From Microscilla marina ATCC 23134 (GTDB taxonomy: Bacteria > Bacteroidota > Bacteroidia > Cytophagales > Microscillaceae): a stretch of DNA of 64,000 nucleotides. The position numbers were made by a program, and so were the translations under genes. Positions 17,416 to 27,623 of the stretch are shown piece by piece (the first letter of the stretch is position 1; each line of letters starts with the position of its first letter). The stretch is from the NCBI RefSeq assembly GCF_000169175.1, contig NZ_AAWS01000017.1, positions 62,001-126,000 on the forward strand, given 5' to 3'. The notes under the pieces are model-generated. The model did not search any database. It saw nothing but the letters and a program-made list of their open reading frames with translations, and was not told the DNA's origin.

Positions 17416-17727
17416 TTATTTTTTAGTCAATATTTGTTCAATCCGATGTTTCAAATCATCCATAGACATTGCCCCTGACTGTCTCCAAAGCGCATTCCCT
17501 TGATAAAACAATATAAACGCAGGAATGTTTTGTACCTGGTATTTCTGAACAATGGGTTGATTTTTTTCTACATCAATTTTTATGATTTTAATTTTACTAT
17601 CCAACTCAGTCGCAAGTGCTTTTAATACAGGAGCCATTGTTTGGCAAGGAGCACACCAGTCAGCGTAAAAATCTACCAACACAGGTATTGTATGAGTGGT
17701 AATAAGATCGTGAAAACTCTTTTTCAT
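17416..17727 (-). CDS. Thioredoxin-like protein
   Basis: The 103-residue protein is a single thioredoxin fold with the active site WCAPC (Cys25 and Cys28) and the cis-proline loop NIPAFILF. It reduces disulfides in the cytoplasm, as no signal peptide is present. The classical WCGPC is altered at one position (Gly to Ala), which can shift redox potential. It lies close to the downstream orphan regulatory-domain gene on the same strand and may share its transcript. Confidence 0.88.
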   Translation of the reverse strand: MKKSFHDLITTHTIPVLVDFYADWCAPCQTMAPVLKALATELDSKIKIIKIDVEKNQPIVQKYQVQNIPAFILFYQGNALWRQSGAMSMDDLKHRIEQILTKK

Positions 17728-17874
17728 AAATTTTAGGGTAATGACGCAAAACCATTTGGTAGAGTTGTCAAAAAGCTCAAAGCTCTGCCTTTATTTCGAC
17801 GAACTTACTTAATTGTTCTACGAAACCAATAATTGATGTTTTTAGAGTTTTTGTACTATTCGAATGAAAAGTTG

Positions 17875-18576
17875 TTATAGAGTGGCAAGTATTTGTTCTA
17901 CCTGAGTTTTGCTCATTCCGGGGCGAATTTTATTGCTGTATAGAATTTGTATAAGTTTTTTATCAATAGAGGTATACTGGGTAGCACGCGAAAATTTTTG
18001 ATAAAAAATACTCTCAGTGTATTTGTGTGAGTCATTCATTAATCCCAATGCTTGAGTAAGTTCTTCTCTTAATAGATGCTTGCGGGTGTCAGGGGCTTTC
18101 ATCAGACTGGTGTTTACATACATGCTGCCTTTATCTATGCTGTTTTGTGGGGTAAAATATACATAAAACAAAGCAAGGTTTCGGTTGGCGTATTTTCGGG
18201 CGTTGGGTTCTATTTTGTTGGTGTAGTCATTAGATGAGCCGAAAAAGATGAAAAAATTGGCTTGAGCTTTACTAAAAACTCGTTGCATTCTGACGGGGCG
18301 TATCAGTTGATTAAGTTCCCCAATAATTTTGTTGAGTTCAGTTTCCAGCGCGGGTATTTTTTCACCCATCACAAAAATTTTCATATCTTTTGTCCACTTC
18401 ACAATTTTGCGGCCTTTTCCAAACTCACTACCTACAGCTATTTCTTTAAAATAACTTTTTACTGCTGATGAGTAACCTTGGGCAAAGGTAGTAGATGAGG
18501 TTCCCAGTGCTATAATACTGCACAAACCTATTATAACAAGTTTGTGAGAGTAGAGGGTGTATAAAAATTTATTCAT
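17875..18576 (-). CDS. DUF2927 family exported protein
   Basis: The 233-residue protein starts at MNKFLYTLYSHKLVIIG and has a signal peptide ending near TTFAQG. The C-terminal half has the DUF2927 pattern: REELTQALGLMNDSHKYTESIFYQ, YTSIDKKLIQILYSNKIRPGM. This family has a metzincin-like look and is of unknown function; some members are thought to be proteases, which is unproven. A much longer frame exists upstream but lacks coding character. The gene is divergent from dipeptidyl peptidase IV. Confidence 0.8.
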   Translation of the reverse strand: MNKFLYTLYSHKLVIIGLCSIIALGTSSTTFAQGYSSAVKSYFKEIAVGSEFGKGRKIVKWTKDMKIFVMGEKIPALETELNKIIGELNQLIRPVRMQRVFSKAQANFFIFFGSSNDYTNKIEPNARKYANRNLALFYVYFTPQNSIDKGSMYVNTSLMKAPDTRKHLLREELTQALGLMNDSHKYTESIFYQKFSRATQYTSIDKKLIQILYSNKIRPGMSKTQVEQILATL

Positions 18577-18666
18577 TATGATAGGTGCATTTTGTAATGT
18601 TCGTAAAAATATTATGTATAACCTTGATGACTCAAACGTAAAACTGTGTTTTTGGTTAAAAGATTT

Positions 18667-18674
18667 TATATTTG
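18667..18674 (+). promoter_or_regulatory. Candidate -7 element of dipeptidyl peptidase gene
   Basis: TATATTTG, 75 bases before the start codon. A TTTG sits only 12 bases upstream, which is too near for the consensus spacing. Confidence 0.4.
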
Positions 18675-18748
18675 TTTTACAAATAAGTCGGCGAAATGTT
18701 CTAAATCGACTATGAAAAATGTAACTAAGAAGATTAAAGTATAGAATT

Positions 18749-20932
18749 ATGCGAAGATTATACAATATATTATGTTGGTGGATAATGGTAGGGGTACTCT
18801 TGCCGATGTTAGATGTCCAGGCACAGCAAAAAAAGGTTGTCACTGTCGAAGATGTTTGGCAGTTTAAGTTTTTTGCGCGAGGGGTAAGAGGAGTAAACTG
18901 GATGAAGAATGGTCGATACTATACCACCCGCCAGGGAAACAAAGTCGTCAAATTTGATATCAATACCCGTAAGGCAGTGGCCACACTGTTTGAGGGGGAG
19001 TCGCTACGTTTTGATGCATATGGTCTAAGTGCCCGAGAAGATAAGTTGTTATTGGCTACTCAGACCGAGGCAATTTATCGTCGTTCGTCTAAATCATATT
19101 ATTATGTATACGACATTAGTACCAAAAAACTAGACAAACTCACCAATCAGCCTGGAAAACAGTTGCACGCTAGTTTTTCGCCTGATGGTAGTAAAGTAGC
19201 TTTTGTACGTGATAACAACCTGTTTGTGGTGGATCTTGCAACTAAAAAAGAAACGCAAATTACCAACGATGGTCAGTGGAACCATATTATTAATGGAAAT
19301 GCTGATTGGGTATATGAAGAGGAGTTTTCATTTAGTAAAGCATTTTTTTGGTCACCCGACAGCAAAAGGATTGCTTTTTATAAATTTGACGAAAGTAAGG
19401 TGAAAGAGTATAATATGCAGCGTTGGGGAGGGCAAAAACAACCTTATGCTATAGATTATAGATTTAAGTATCCTAAAGCAGGCGAAGACAACTCTACCAT
19501 ACAAATATTGGTGTACAATGTGGCTACTGCCAAAAGCATGAAAATGGATATAGGCGCTGAGCAGGATATGTATATACCCCGCCTTAGATGGACTCAAAAC
19601 CCTGAACTATTGTCTATAAGACGTTTAAACCGTTTACAAAACAAACTTGAATTGTTGCATGCCAATGCCAGCACTGGTAAAACTCAGGTAATACTTACCG
19701 AAGAAAGTAAAACTTATGTGGATGTAGATTTTACAGATGACCTGACGTATTTGAAAAATGGAAAAGAATTTATTCATACTAGCGAAAGAGATGGATATAA
19801 GCACGTTTATTTATATAAGCTCAATGGCAAATTAGTTCGTCAGATCACTAAAGGTAATTGGGAAGTGAGAAATTTGGCTGGTATTGATGAAAAACGCAAG
19901 CTTTTATATTTTACTTCTACTGAAGTATCACCCTTGGAGCGACATTTATACCGAATTGATATGAAGGGAAGAAAAAAGGTGCGTATGACCAAGGACAAAG
20001 GTACCCACCGAATTAATTTTAGCTCTGACTTTAAATACTATATTGATACCTACAATGCAGCTGCTATGCCTACAAGAGTGAGTTTGCATGAAGCGCCTTC
20101 AGGTAAGTTGCTACAGGTATTGGAGGAAAATAAACGCCTGAAAAAACGCTTAGAGAATTATCAGATTAGTTATAAAGAGTTTTTTACGCTCAAAACTTCT
20201 GAAAATGTATCGTTAAATGGCTGGATGATAAAGCCCCACAACTTTGATAAAAATAAAAAGTATCCAGTGCTCATGTTTGTATATGGAGGGCCAGGCTCGC
20301 AACAAGTAACCGATAGTTGGGACGCGTACAACTTTTTTTGGTATCAGTTATTGGCAAGCAAAGGCTATATGGTCGTGTGTGTAGACAACCGTGGTACTGG
20401 TGGTAGGGGGAGAGCCTTTAAGCACGTGACCTACAAACAATTGGGTTATTATGAAACCATTGACCAAATAGAAGCGGCTAAATACTTAGCAAAACAGCCT
20501 TATGTAGATGCCAGCCGAATAGGTATCTGGGGCTGGAGCTATGGTGGTTATATGTCTTCTTTATGTTTGATGAAAGGAGCTGATGTATTTAAGACAGCTA
20601 TTGCAGTAGCCCCTGTGTCTACCTGGCGTTTTTATGATACGATTTATACTGAGAGATTTTTGCAACGCCCACAGGACAATGCTGAAGGGTATGATAAAAA
20701 TTCTCCGTTGAACCATGTCAATAAACTTAAGGGCAACTATTTACTGGTGCATGGCACAGGCGATGATAACGTTCATTTTCAGAATGCGGTAGAGTTGCAA
20801 AATGCGCTTATTAAAGCAGGTAAACAGTTTCAGTCTTTTTATTACCCTAATCGTACCCATAGTATTTTTAGCCAAAATGCTCGTCCACATTTATATACTA
20901 TGATGACTAACTTTTTATTGAAAAATTTATAA
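18749..20932 (+). CDS. Dipeptidyl peptidase IV-like S9B serine peptidase
   Basis: The 727-residue exported protein removes N-terminal dipeptides, with preference for Pro at position 2, by family knowledge. A signal peptide ends near DVQAQ. A beta-propeller (about residues 40-440) includes the substrate-amine glutamates in DWVYEEEF. The C-terminal alpha/beta-hydrolase has the triad at about Ser597 (GWSYGGYM), Asp672 (HGTGDDNVHF) and His704 (NRTHSI). All key residues are present and the length is normal. The Kelch gene follows after 16 bases and is probably co-transcribed. Confidence 0.93.
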   Translation: MRRLYNILCWWIMVGVLLPMLDVQAQQKKVVTVEDVWQFKFFARGVRGVNWMKNGRYYTTRQGNKVVKFDINTRKAVATLFEGESLRFDAYGLSAREDKLLLATQTEAIYRRSSKSYYYVYDISTKKLDKLTNQPGKQLHASFSPDGSKVAFVRDNNLFVVDLATKKETQITNDGQWNHIINGNADWVYEEEFSFSKAFFWSPDSKRIAFYKFDESKVKEYNMQRWGGQKQPYAIDYRFKYPKAGEDNSTIQILVYNVATAKSMKMDIGAEQDMYIPRLRWTQNPELLSIRRLNRLQNKLELLHANASTGKTQVILTEESKTYVDVDFTDDLTYLKNGKEFIHTSERDGYKHVYLYKLNGKLVRQITKGNWEVRNLAGIDEKRKLLYFTSTEVSPLERHLYRIDMKGRKKVRMTKDKGTHRINFSSDFKYYIDTYNAAAMPTRVSLHEAPSGKLLQVLEENKRLKKRLENYQISYKEFFTLKTSENVSLNGWMIKPHNFDKNKKYPVLMFVYGGPGSQQVTDSWDAYNFFWYQLLASKGYMVVCVDNRGTGGRGRAFKHVTYKQLGYYETIDQIEAAKYLAKQPYVDASRIGIWGWSYGGYMSSLCLMKGADVFKTAIAVAPVSTWRFYDTIYTERFLQRPQDNAEGYDKNSPLNHVNKLKGNYLLVHGTGDDNVHFQNAVELQNALIKAGKQFQSFYYPNRTHSIFSQNARPHLYTMMTNFLLKNL

Positions 20933-20948
20933 TTATTATATACCAGAA

Positions 20949-22151
20949 ATGACATATCGCGATTTTTGGCAAAGACAAGGGTGGTTTTTAGGGCTAACCC
21001 TTGTTTTTGTTTTTAACACACTTTTTTTAACAGCACAAGGAAAGTGGGTGAGAAAAGCTGATTTTCCAGGAAACTTGGGCACATTGGCTGTAAGTTTTGT
21101 ACTTGACAATAAAGCTTATATAGGTACAGGGGTAGATAAGTTTAGTGAACTTACTGATGCTATGTGGGAGTATAATCCTGAATTAGATGAGTGGACTCAA
21201 AAGGCTAACTTTGCTGGAGGGAGTCGCTCAGGGGCTATTGGGTTTTCTGTAGGTAACAAGGGGTATGTAGGTTTAGGTTTTAGTGCTACTTACAAAAGTG
21301 ATATTTGGGCTTATGATCCTACCGCCAACATTTGGCAAGCTAAAAATAGTTTTACAGGAAGTGTTAGGTCTGGTGGGGTATCTTTTGTGATTAATGACAA
21401 GGCTTATGTAAGTACAGGTTATAACGGAAGCCAATATTTAAATGACTTGTGGGAATATGACCCTGGAAACGATCAGTGGAAACAACGTGCCGATTTGCCT
21501 AATGGCAAAAGAAGTAATGCAGTAAGTTTTGTTTTGAATGACAAAGGGTATATAACTACTGGCAACTTGGGCTTTTTGGGGTTTAAAGATGATGTATGGG
21601 AATATGACCCTGCAAAAGATGAATGGACTAAAAAGGGACAGTTTCCTGGGGGAGAGCGAATATCTGCCACTTCTTTTGTAATAGATAACAAAGCCTATAT
21701 TGCTACAGGAAGTTTTACTAATGACTTATGGGAGTATGATGTGGTCAATGATAGTTGGACAAAAAAGGCAGATATAGATATAGAGGGTAGAACTCAAGCA
21801 ATAAGTTTTGCTTTAGGCAATAAAGGTTATGTAGGATTAGGAAGTGGTGGGTCAAGTGAAAAGCAGATATGGCAATATACTAGCTCATTGAATGAAACCC
21901 TGGAACAGGGACTACAATTGACACCAGCCAATAATCATCGATTAAGCATAAAAATAGATTTGCCCCAGGTTGGTAATTTAGCCATTAGAGTATATGATTC
22001 GGTAGGCAGGTTAGTATTGGTAAAAGATGCCATTAAGAATCAAACTGTATACAGTGTGCATTTGCCTTTGGCCAGTTGGGCAAATCAAGTGTTAATTGTA
22101 AAGGTGGTTTTTAATCATTCAGTTGTTACTCGTCGTTTTTACCTCCAATAG
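20949..22151 (+). CDS. Secreted Kelch-repeat protein with C-terminal sorting-like domain
   Basis: The 400-residue protein has an N-terminal hydrophobic segment (LGLTLVFVFNTLFLTAQG) as signal peptide. Six or so Kelch repeats of about 50 residues follow, each with a pattern like SFVLDNKAYIGTG ... DLWEYDP ... W, forming a beta-propeller. The last 80 residues (LSIKIDLPQVGNLAIRVYDSVGRLV ... RRFYLQ) resemble a type IX secretion C-terminal domain, so surface export is possible but inferred. It is probably a binding protein. It directly follows the dipeptidyl peptidase gene. Confidence 0.85.
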   Translation: MTYRDFWQRQGWFLGLTLVFVFNTLFLTAQGKWVRKADFPGNLGTLAVSFVLDNKAYIGTGVDKFSELTDAMWEYNPELDEWTQKANFAGGSRSGAIGFSVGNKGYVGLGFSATYKSDIWAYDPTANIWQAKNSFTGSVRSGGVSFVINDKAYVSTGYNGSQYLNDLWEYDPGNDQWKQRADLPNGKRSNAVSFVLNDKGYITTGNLGFLGFKDDVWEYDPAKDEWTKKGQFPGGERISATSFVIDNKAYIATGSFTNDLWEYDVVNDSWTKKADIDIEGRTQAISFALGNKGYVGLGSGGSSEKQIWQYTSSLNETLEQGLQLTPANNHRLSIKIDLPQVGNLAIRVYDSVGRLVLVKDAIKNQTVYSVHLPLASWANQVLIVKVVFNHSVVTRRFYLQ

Positions 22152-22467
22152 ATTAACAAGAAAATAACACTCTGTATAAAGGGTTGATGATTAGGGGTTT
22201 ATAATAAGTATAGGTGCGTTGTTTACACTTTAACCCAAGGTTTATATAGGGGGTGGTTGCTCTCTGTTGCGTCATAAGAACACCAACAAAGTAAGCATAT
22301 CCAAATACCCAAGCCTTCAAAGTACAATCAATAAACGGTATGATAGTATTTACAAAGATACCTATAAGTGGTACAATTGTATTTGAGGGAAGTAATTTAG
22401 TGGGGTTATGCTTGTTTTTTTACCATAAAACCTTATATTTATCATATTATCACCCTATTTTAAGTCT
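22152..22467. other. Spacer, no clear feature
   Basis: AT-rich with no supported gene. No convincing TAnnTTTG element or hairpin was found; it probably holds the promoter of the following protease gene. Confidence 0.4.
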
Positions 22468-23730
22468 ATGAGCATTACGAACTACGTGCGAATCTTTGGG
22501 CTTTTGGTTGTGTTATTGTCAGGAGAATTTATTCAAGCCCAAAATTATCAAGGGTTTCAGTTTAAAAAGCCCCACCGCAAAAAACTCAAAAGAAGTTTCA
22601 CTCAATACAATAACCTGATTATAATTCCTGTCCAAATTAATGGTTCCAAACCTTTTAATTTTATCCTTGATACCGGTGTGGGCAGTACCCTTATTACTGA
22701 CCCTTCGGTAGCTTTAGCCTTAGATTTGCCTATGTTCCGAAAACTTAAAGTAGCTGGAGTATCAAGTCAAAATCGGCTTAAGGCACATGTATCAAACATT
22801 GAATCTATAAAAATATTCAAGCATATAGTAGCCCTCAAGCAATATGTCATTGTACTGGAAGAAGATGTACTCAACCTTTCAGGGTATGCTGGTATTCCTA
22901 TTCATGGCATTATTGGCTACGACTTGTTCAGCAAGTTTATTGTAAAAATTAATTATGATTACCATAAGATTACACTTTACAACCCTGAACGTTTTAACTA
23001 CCGCAAAAAGAAAAAACATGAAGTGTTGCCTATCAGGATAGAGGCTAAAAAACCAATATTAGAGGCAAAAGTATGGTGTGAGCAGCACAAACAGGCGGCA
23101 CCAGTAAGGTTGGTGTTTGATACAGGAGCAGGACATGCTTTACTATTGTATCAAAACTCCAGCCCTGGTATAAGCCTTCCCGCAAAAACGATCAAAGCTC
23201 ATTTGGGGGCAACTTTGAGTGGCAACCTTATAGGTAAGCTGGGTAAGCTAAAGCAAATACAATTAGGAAAATATACTTTACCCCAGGTGGTTACTTCATT
23301 TCCCGACTCGTCGTCCTATGTTTCTATGAAAGCTTTTACTCCCAGAAATGGTAACATAGGGTTGGGCATTATCAAACGTTTTCATACTATTATAGACTAT
23401 CCCAATAAGCGTTTGATTGTTAGACCCAACCGCCACTTCAAAGATCCCTTTGATTATAATAGACTGGGAATGGAAATTATAGCCAAAGCTCCTGCGTACA
23501 AAACTTTTTATATTGCACAAATGCGTGAAGACTCGCCTGCAATGAAGGCAGGGTTGAAAAAAGGAGATCAGATACTGGCCATTGATAAAAAACCTGTATA
23601 TAACATGAACATCTCAGAAGTATATGGTAGGTTGTATGATCATAAGAAAAAAACAGATAAAATCTTTATATACGCCTTGAGAGGGCAAGAGCTGATTATT
23701 GCTACGCTAAAAGTGGCTACATCGCTTTAA
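22468..23730 (+). CDS. Exported retropepsin-like aspartyl protease with PDZ domain
   Basis: The 420-residue protein has a signal peptide ending near FIQAQ. Two retropepsin-like halves follow, each with an active-site motif: FILDTGVGS (Asp68) and LVFDTGAGH (Asp218). This arrangement could form a catalytic pair within one chain. A C-terminal PDZ domain (about residues 330-415, DSPAMKAGLKKGDQILAIDKKPV) should bind peptide termini. It is probably a periplasmic or surface protease of the Bacteroidota aspartyl-protease/PDZ family. It stands alone, with a terminator downstream. Confidence 0.88.
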   Translation: MSITNYVRIFGLLVVLLSGEFIQAQNYQGFQFKKPHRKKLKRSFTQYNNLIIIPVQINGSKPFNFILDTGVGSTLITDPSVALALDLPMFRKLKVAGVSSQNRLKAHVSNIESIKIFKHIVALKQYVIVLEEDVLNLSGYAGIPIHGIIGYDLFSKFIVKINYDYHKITLYNPERFNYRKKKKHEVLPIRIEAKKPILEAKVWCEQHKQAAPVRLVFDTGAGHALLLYQNSSPGISLPAKTIKAHLGATLSGNLIGKLGKLKQIQLGKYTLPQVVTSFPDSSSYVSMKAFTPRNGNIGLGIIKRFHTIIDYPNKRLIVRPNRHFKDPFDYNRLGMEIIAKAPAYKTFYIAQMREDSPAMKAGLKKGDQILAIDKKPVYNMNISEVYGRLYDHKKKTDKIFIYALRGQELIIATLKVATSL

Positions 23731-24116
23731 ACTTATTGTGATATTGTCATTGTATAGGGAAGTCAGGCGTACACTGCCTGACTTTTTTTGTTCGATCCTG
23801 ACAGCTTGAGGGTGAAACATTAGCGGTATTGGGTATAGACCTATTTTGGCGTATTTTGAAGAGCCAGATGTGCTACACTAGTTCAATATGTCCGAATTTG
23901 CCGTGTTTTATGGGTAATTTGTGTGGTTAAAAATGTCATTTTGACACGTTTTTTAGCTTCTGGGGGCTTGGCACAAGCATTGATCAATACCCAAGTGTAA
24001 ACTTAGGAAGTGGATGATGGGCATACAGATATAATCTATAACTATCACTACCATCATAGCCTGGTTTTAAATCAAAATCACAAAAAAAATTACTCTAAAA
24101 TATAATTACTAATAAA
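23731..24116. other. Spacer upstream of dnaK
   Basis: It begins with the protease-gene terminator. The remainder is unremarkable; no CIRCE element (TTAGCACTC-N9-GAGTGCTAA) was seen, so dnaK is not obviously under HrcA control. Confidence 0.5.
23759..23789 (+). terminator. Terminator after aspartyl protease gene
   Basis: Stem AGTCAGGC/GCCTGACT with a seven-base loop, followed by seven Ts. Confidence 0.88.
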
Positions 24117-26054
24117 ATGGGAAAGATCATAGGTATTGACTTAGGTACTACCAACTCCTGTGTAGCTGTGATGGAAGGCTCTGAGCCGGTAGTAATCCAA
24201 AATAGTGAAGGAAGACGTACAACCCCTTCTATTGTCGCGTTTTTGGATCAGGGTAAAGGTGAGCGAAAAGTAGGTGATCCGGCAAAGCGTCAATCTATTA
24301 CAAACCCTCAGAACACAGTTTACTCTATCAAACGCTTTATGGGTAAACGTTATCAGGAGGTAAGCAATGAAGTAGGACGTGTACCTTACAAAGTAGAAAG
24401 CGGTGCAAACGATACTCCCCGTATCCGCATTGGTGACCGTTTATATACTCCTCAGGAGATTTCTGCAATGACTTTGCAAAAAATGAAGCAAACAGCAGAA
24501 GATTACCTGGGAACAGAAGTAACAGAAGCTGTTATTACAGTACCTGCTTATTTCAATGATGCAGAGCGTCAGGCAACCAAAGAAGCTGGACAAATTGCTG
24601 GTTTAGAAGTAAAGCGTATTATCAATGAGCCTACTGCTGCGGCATTGGCTTATGGTATGGACAAGCGCGACAGAGATATGAAAATTGCGGTGTTTGACTT
24701 AGGTGGAGGTACATTTGATATTTCTATCCTTGAGTTAGGCGACGGTGTTTTTGAAGTAAAATCTACCAATGGTGATGTACACTTAGGTGGTGACAACTTT
24801 GACGAAAGGGTAATTGACTGGTTGGCAGAAGAGTTTCAGAAAGACGAAGGACTTGACCTTAGAAAAGACCCTATGGCTCTGCAGCGTTTGAAAGATGCAG
24901 CAGAAAAAGCCAAAATTGAATTATCAAGCTCTACTTCTACTGATATTAACTTGCCTTATATTATGCCAGTAGATGGTGTGCCTAAGCACTTGGTACGTCA
25001 GTTGAGCCGTTCTAAGTTTGAACAATTAACTGATGACTTGATTCGTGGTACTTTGGAGCCTTGTAAAGAGGCTATGAAAGACGCTGGCTTGAGTGCATCT
25101 GATATTGATGAAGTAATTTTGGTTGGGGGATCTACCCGTATTCCAAAAATTCAGGAAGAAGTTGAGAAGTTTTTTGGTAAAAAACCTTCAAAAGGAGTAA
25201 ACCCTGACGAAGTGGTGGCAGTAGGTGCAGCTATCCAAGGGGGAGTTTTAACAGGAGATGTAAAAGATGTACTATTACTAGATGTTACGCCTCTTTCTTT
25301 AGGTATTGAAACTTTGAATGGTGTATTTACTAAATTGATTGAGTCAAATACGACTATTCCTACCAAAAAATCTGAAACATTCTCTACAGCGGCCGACAAT
25401 CAACCTTCTGTAGACATTCATGTATTACAAGGTGAGCGCCCATTGGCAAAAGACAACAAATCAATTGGACGTTTTCACTTAGGTGATATTCCTCCGGCTC
25501 CTCGTGGAGTACCTAAAATAGAAGTAACCTTTGATATTGACGCCAATGGTATTTTAAATGTATCGGCTAAAGATCAAGGTACAGGCAAAGAGCAACGTAT
25601 TCGTATTGAAGCTTCTTCAGGACTTTCTCAGGAAGAGATTGAAAGAATGCGTGCAGAGGCACAAGCCAATGAGTCTACTGACAAAGAAGAGCGTGAAAAA
25701 ATTGATAAAATGAACGCGGCTGACTCATTGATTTTCCAAACTCAGAAACAATTGACTGAATTTGGTGACAAAATTTCAGCGGATAAAAAAGCGCCTATAG
25801 AAACTGCTTTGGCAGACTTGAAAAAAGCACATGAGGCTCAAGACATTGGCGGGATTGACTTGGCTACCAAGGCTCTGAATGATGCTTGGTCGGCTGCTTC
25901 TCAGGAAATGTATCAGGCACAACAAGAACAACCTGGTGCTGATGCTGGTAATCCTGGTGGAGGTGATCCAAATGCCAATGCCAACGGTAACGGCAAAGAC
26001 GATGTTACAGACGTTGATTATGAAGAGGTAGACGGTGATAAAGACAAGAAGTAG
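24117..26054 (+). CDS. dnaK: Chaperone DnaK (Hsp70)
   Basis: The 645-residue protein shows the Hsp70 ATPase signatures [13 protein letters not shown] (residues 4-16), [11 protein letters not shown] and [14 protein letters not shown], the substrate-binding domain ([14 protein letters not shown]), and the acidic C-terminal [17 protein letters not shown] tail that binds the co-chaperone. It folds and protects proteins in the cytoplasm with DnaJ and GrpE, neither of which is in the window. A low-complexity Asn-Gly-Pro linker precedes the tail. A bidirectional terminator follows, so it is monocistronic. Confidence 0.98.
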   Translation: MGKIIGIDLGTTNSCVAVMEGSEPVVIQNSEGRRTTPSIVAFLDQGKGERKVGDPAKRQSITNPQNTVYSIKRFMGKRYQEVSNEVGRVPYKVESGANDTPRIRIGDRLYTPQEISAMTLQKMKQTAEDYLGTEVTEAVITVPAYFNDAERQATKEAGQIAGLEVKRIINEPTAAALAYGMDKRDRDMKIAVFDLGGGTFDISILELGDGVFEVKSTNGDVHLGGDNFDERVIDWLAEEFQKDEGLDLRKDPMALQRLKDAAEKAKIELSSSTSTDINLPYIMPVDGVPKHLVRQLSRSKFEQLTDDLIRGTLEPCKEAMKDAGLSASDIDEVILVGGSTRIPKIQEEVEKFFGKKPSKGVNPDEVVAVGAAIQGGVLTGDVKDVLLLDVTPLSLGIETLNGVFTKLIESNTTIPTKKSETFSTAADNQPSVDIHVLQGERPLAKDNKSIGRFHLGDIPPAPRGVPKIEVTFDIDANGILNVSAKDQGTGKEQRIRIEASSGLSQEEIERMRAEAQANESTDKEEREKIDKMNAADSLIFQTQKQLTEFGDKISADKKAPIETALADLKKAHEAQDIGGIDLATKALNDAWSAASQEMYQAQQEQPGADAGNPGGGDPNANANGNGKDDVTDVDYEEVDGDKDKK

Positions 26055-26083
26055 TTTGTCTGAATCATTTTGAATATATTAAT

Positions 26084-26117
26084 AAAAAAACCGAAGCGAG
26101 CGCTTCGGTTTTTTTAT
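26084..26117. terminator. Bidirectional terminator, dnaK / VWA gene
   Basis: Stem ACCGAAGCG/CGCTTCGGT with As on one side and seven Ts on the other, set between two convergent genes. Confidence 0.9.
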
Positions 26118-26129
26118 TTTGGGAATGAT

Positions 26130-26804
26130 CTAAAAAGTAATTTGTGTGTTGTTGGCGGTGCTACTAATAGATTGACTGATAAAGTTAATCATCTTTCTTA
26201 TTTCATCTCCTGATGTCCCTACTTTTGCCAAATGTTGTACGCCCATTTCTTTTTGGGCTTGTTCAAACTGTGCAGCATTACCCACCCCAAATAAAATAGT
26301 GGTAAATGAAAAAGCATTTTGTTCTTCAGCAATTACCTCATTTATTTTGGTTTTTACGGTTTTGGCAGGTGTATTAGAGCTATTGTCCATTCCATCAGTA
26401 ATGATAAACAACAATGTTTTAGTCATCACTCCAGACGCTTCCAGGTTTTCGCGGTAATCCATAGCCATTTTTAACCCCTGAGCTGTGGCATCATATAAAG
26501 CTGTGCCTACGCCTGAGGGCTTAAACTTAATAGTGGGAATACTCTTAATGGGTTGAAAACCACTTTTTACGTGTACATCATTGTTAAACTCTATAACCGA
26601 TACCATCAATTGGTCTGCCACGTGCGACTTTTGCATGGTTTGGGTAAAATCGTTGAAAGCGTGATTTAGGTCTTTCTCATAAGAAGCTATAGAAGGTGAA
26701 ATATCTATAATGAATACTGCATTGATAGTTTCGTCAACCTGTACCTCATCAGGGTTGAAATTATTAAAATTGAGATTAAAATCTATTGCATCAAAATCGC
26801 TCAT
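26130..26804 (-). CDS. VWA-domain protein (TerY-like)
   Basis: The 224-residue soluble protein is a single von Willebrand factor A domain. Its metal-ion-dependent adhesion site is complete: DISPS near residue 35, the Thr of VGTALYDAT, and ITDGMDNS. Such intracellular VWA proteins bind partners through a divalent cation; resemblance to TerY of stress/tellurite clusters is only general. It lies 30 bases downstream of a nicotinamidase-like gene on the same strand, and the pair is probably one operon. Confidence 0.85.
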   Translation of the reverse strand: MSDFDAIDFNLNFNNFNPDEVQVDETINAVFIIDISPSIASYEKDLNHAFNDFTQTMQKSHVADQLMVSVIEFNNDVHVKSGFQPIKSIPTIKFKPSGVGTALYDATAQGLKMAMDYRENLEASGVMTKTLLFIITDGMDNSSNTPAKTVKTKINEVIAEEQNAFSFTTILFGVGNAAQFEQAQKEMGVQHLAKVGTSGDEIRKMINFISQSISSTANNTQITF

Positions 26805-26834
26805 AATTGTAGGTTTTATAGTATGTGTAACTGT

Positions 26835-27623
26835 TTATAATTGCACCTGGTCAGATTTTACAAAACGTAATCCACGTTTTTTGGCTTCATCATAAATAGG
26901 GTCACCCAAATGTCCCATGTTGGGTACGTCTGACATACAGTCTTCAATAATGATCATTTTGTCGGCTAAACCGGGAGCATAGTCCAAAGCTTGTTTTATG
27001 CTGGTAGCTACGCAGTGTGAACGTGCCTGACCCGCCACATATACATTCTGAAAGTTTTCCAATGTTTTGACCAAACTCTGGTTAAGTTGAGTTTCGGGGC
27101 GGTCAGCTACCGGAATTTGTGCCATAAAAATTCCAAAATGCTCGGTTAATGGATAAGTACCTTTGGTTACTGCCTGATAAAACTTACCACGTCTTGTCCA
27201 GTGTTTTAAGGCATTCATGAGATTGTCATCCAAGGCACTTCCTTTAGAGCCTATCAAACAATGCTCTGGCCAAATACAATGGGGAAACTCTCCCTGTGCC
27301 TCTAAGTCTTGCAGGTATTTAAGCACTTTTTCGGGGTAAAACCGAGGTGTCCACTTGCCTTCTTGAGCATCTTTGAGGCCAATGATACTAAAAGGAGCCG
27401 GAGGGTTGCCACCTTTGTCTTGCCAAAACCCAGGATGAGAAATGTCATTGACTGGATGAGAATCTAATGTAACACAAATATGGTCTACCTTGTCGGCTTG
27501 ATCGTTGATAAGCTTGCTTAAACGCTCCATGTCTTTTTCGGCACCAGGCACATAAAGTGCTCCATTAGGGTGGCAAAAGTCATATTGAGCATCAATGATT
27601 AACAGCGCATTTTTGTTTGCCAT
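26835..27623 (-). CDS. Isochorismatase/nicotinamidase-like cysteine hydrolase
   Basis: The 262-residue protein starts at MANKNALLIIDAQYDF, after an unlikely upstream extension. It has the cysteine-hydrolase triad: Asp11, a Lys near 154 (AVTKGTY), and Cys204 (GQARSHCVATS). Metal ligands of the nicotinamidase type are visible at Asp54 and His56 (TLDSHP) with a later His121. It may hydrolyse nicotinamide or a related amide; at 262 residues it is longer than typical PncA, so another amide is possible. It is co-directional with the VWA gene. Confidence 0.82.
   Translation of the reverse strand: MANKNALLIIDAQYDFCHPNGALYVPGAEKDMERLSKLINDQADKVDHICVTLDSHPVNDISHPGFWQDKGGNPPAPFSIIGLKDAQEGKWTPRFYPEKVLKYLQDLEAQGEFPHCIWPEHCLIGSKGSALDDNLMNALKHWTRRGKFYQAVTKGTYPLTEHFGIFMAQIPVADRPETQLNQSLVKTLENFQNVYVAGQARSHCVATSIKQALDYAPGLADKMIIIEDCMSDVPNMGHLGDPIYDEAKKRGLRFVKSDQVQL

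Noticed and set aside
17875-18843. Long version (322 residues) of the DUF2927 gene
   Set aside because: The extra N-terminus has no coding character and crosses the divergent promoter; a normal signal peptide starts at 18576.
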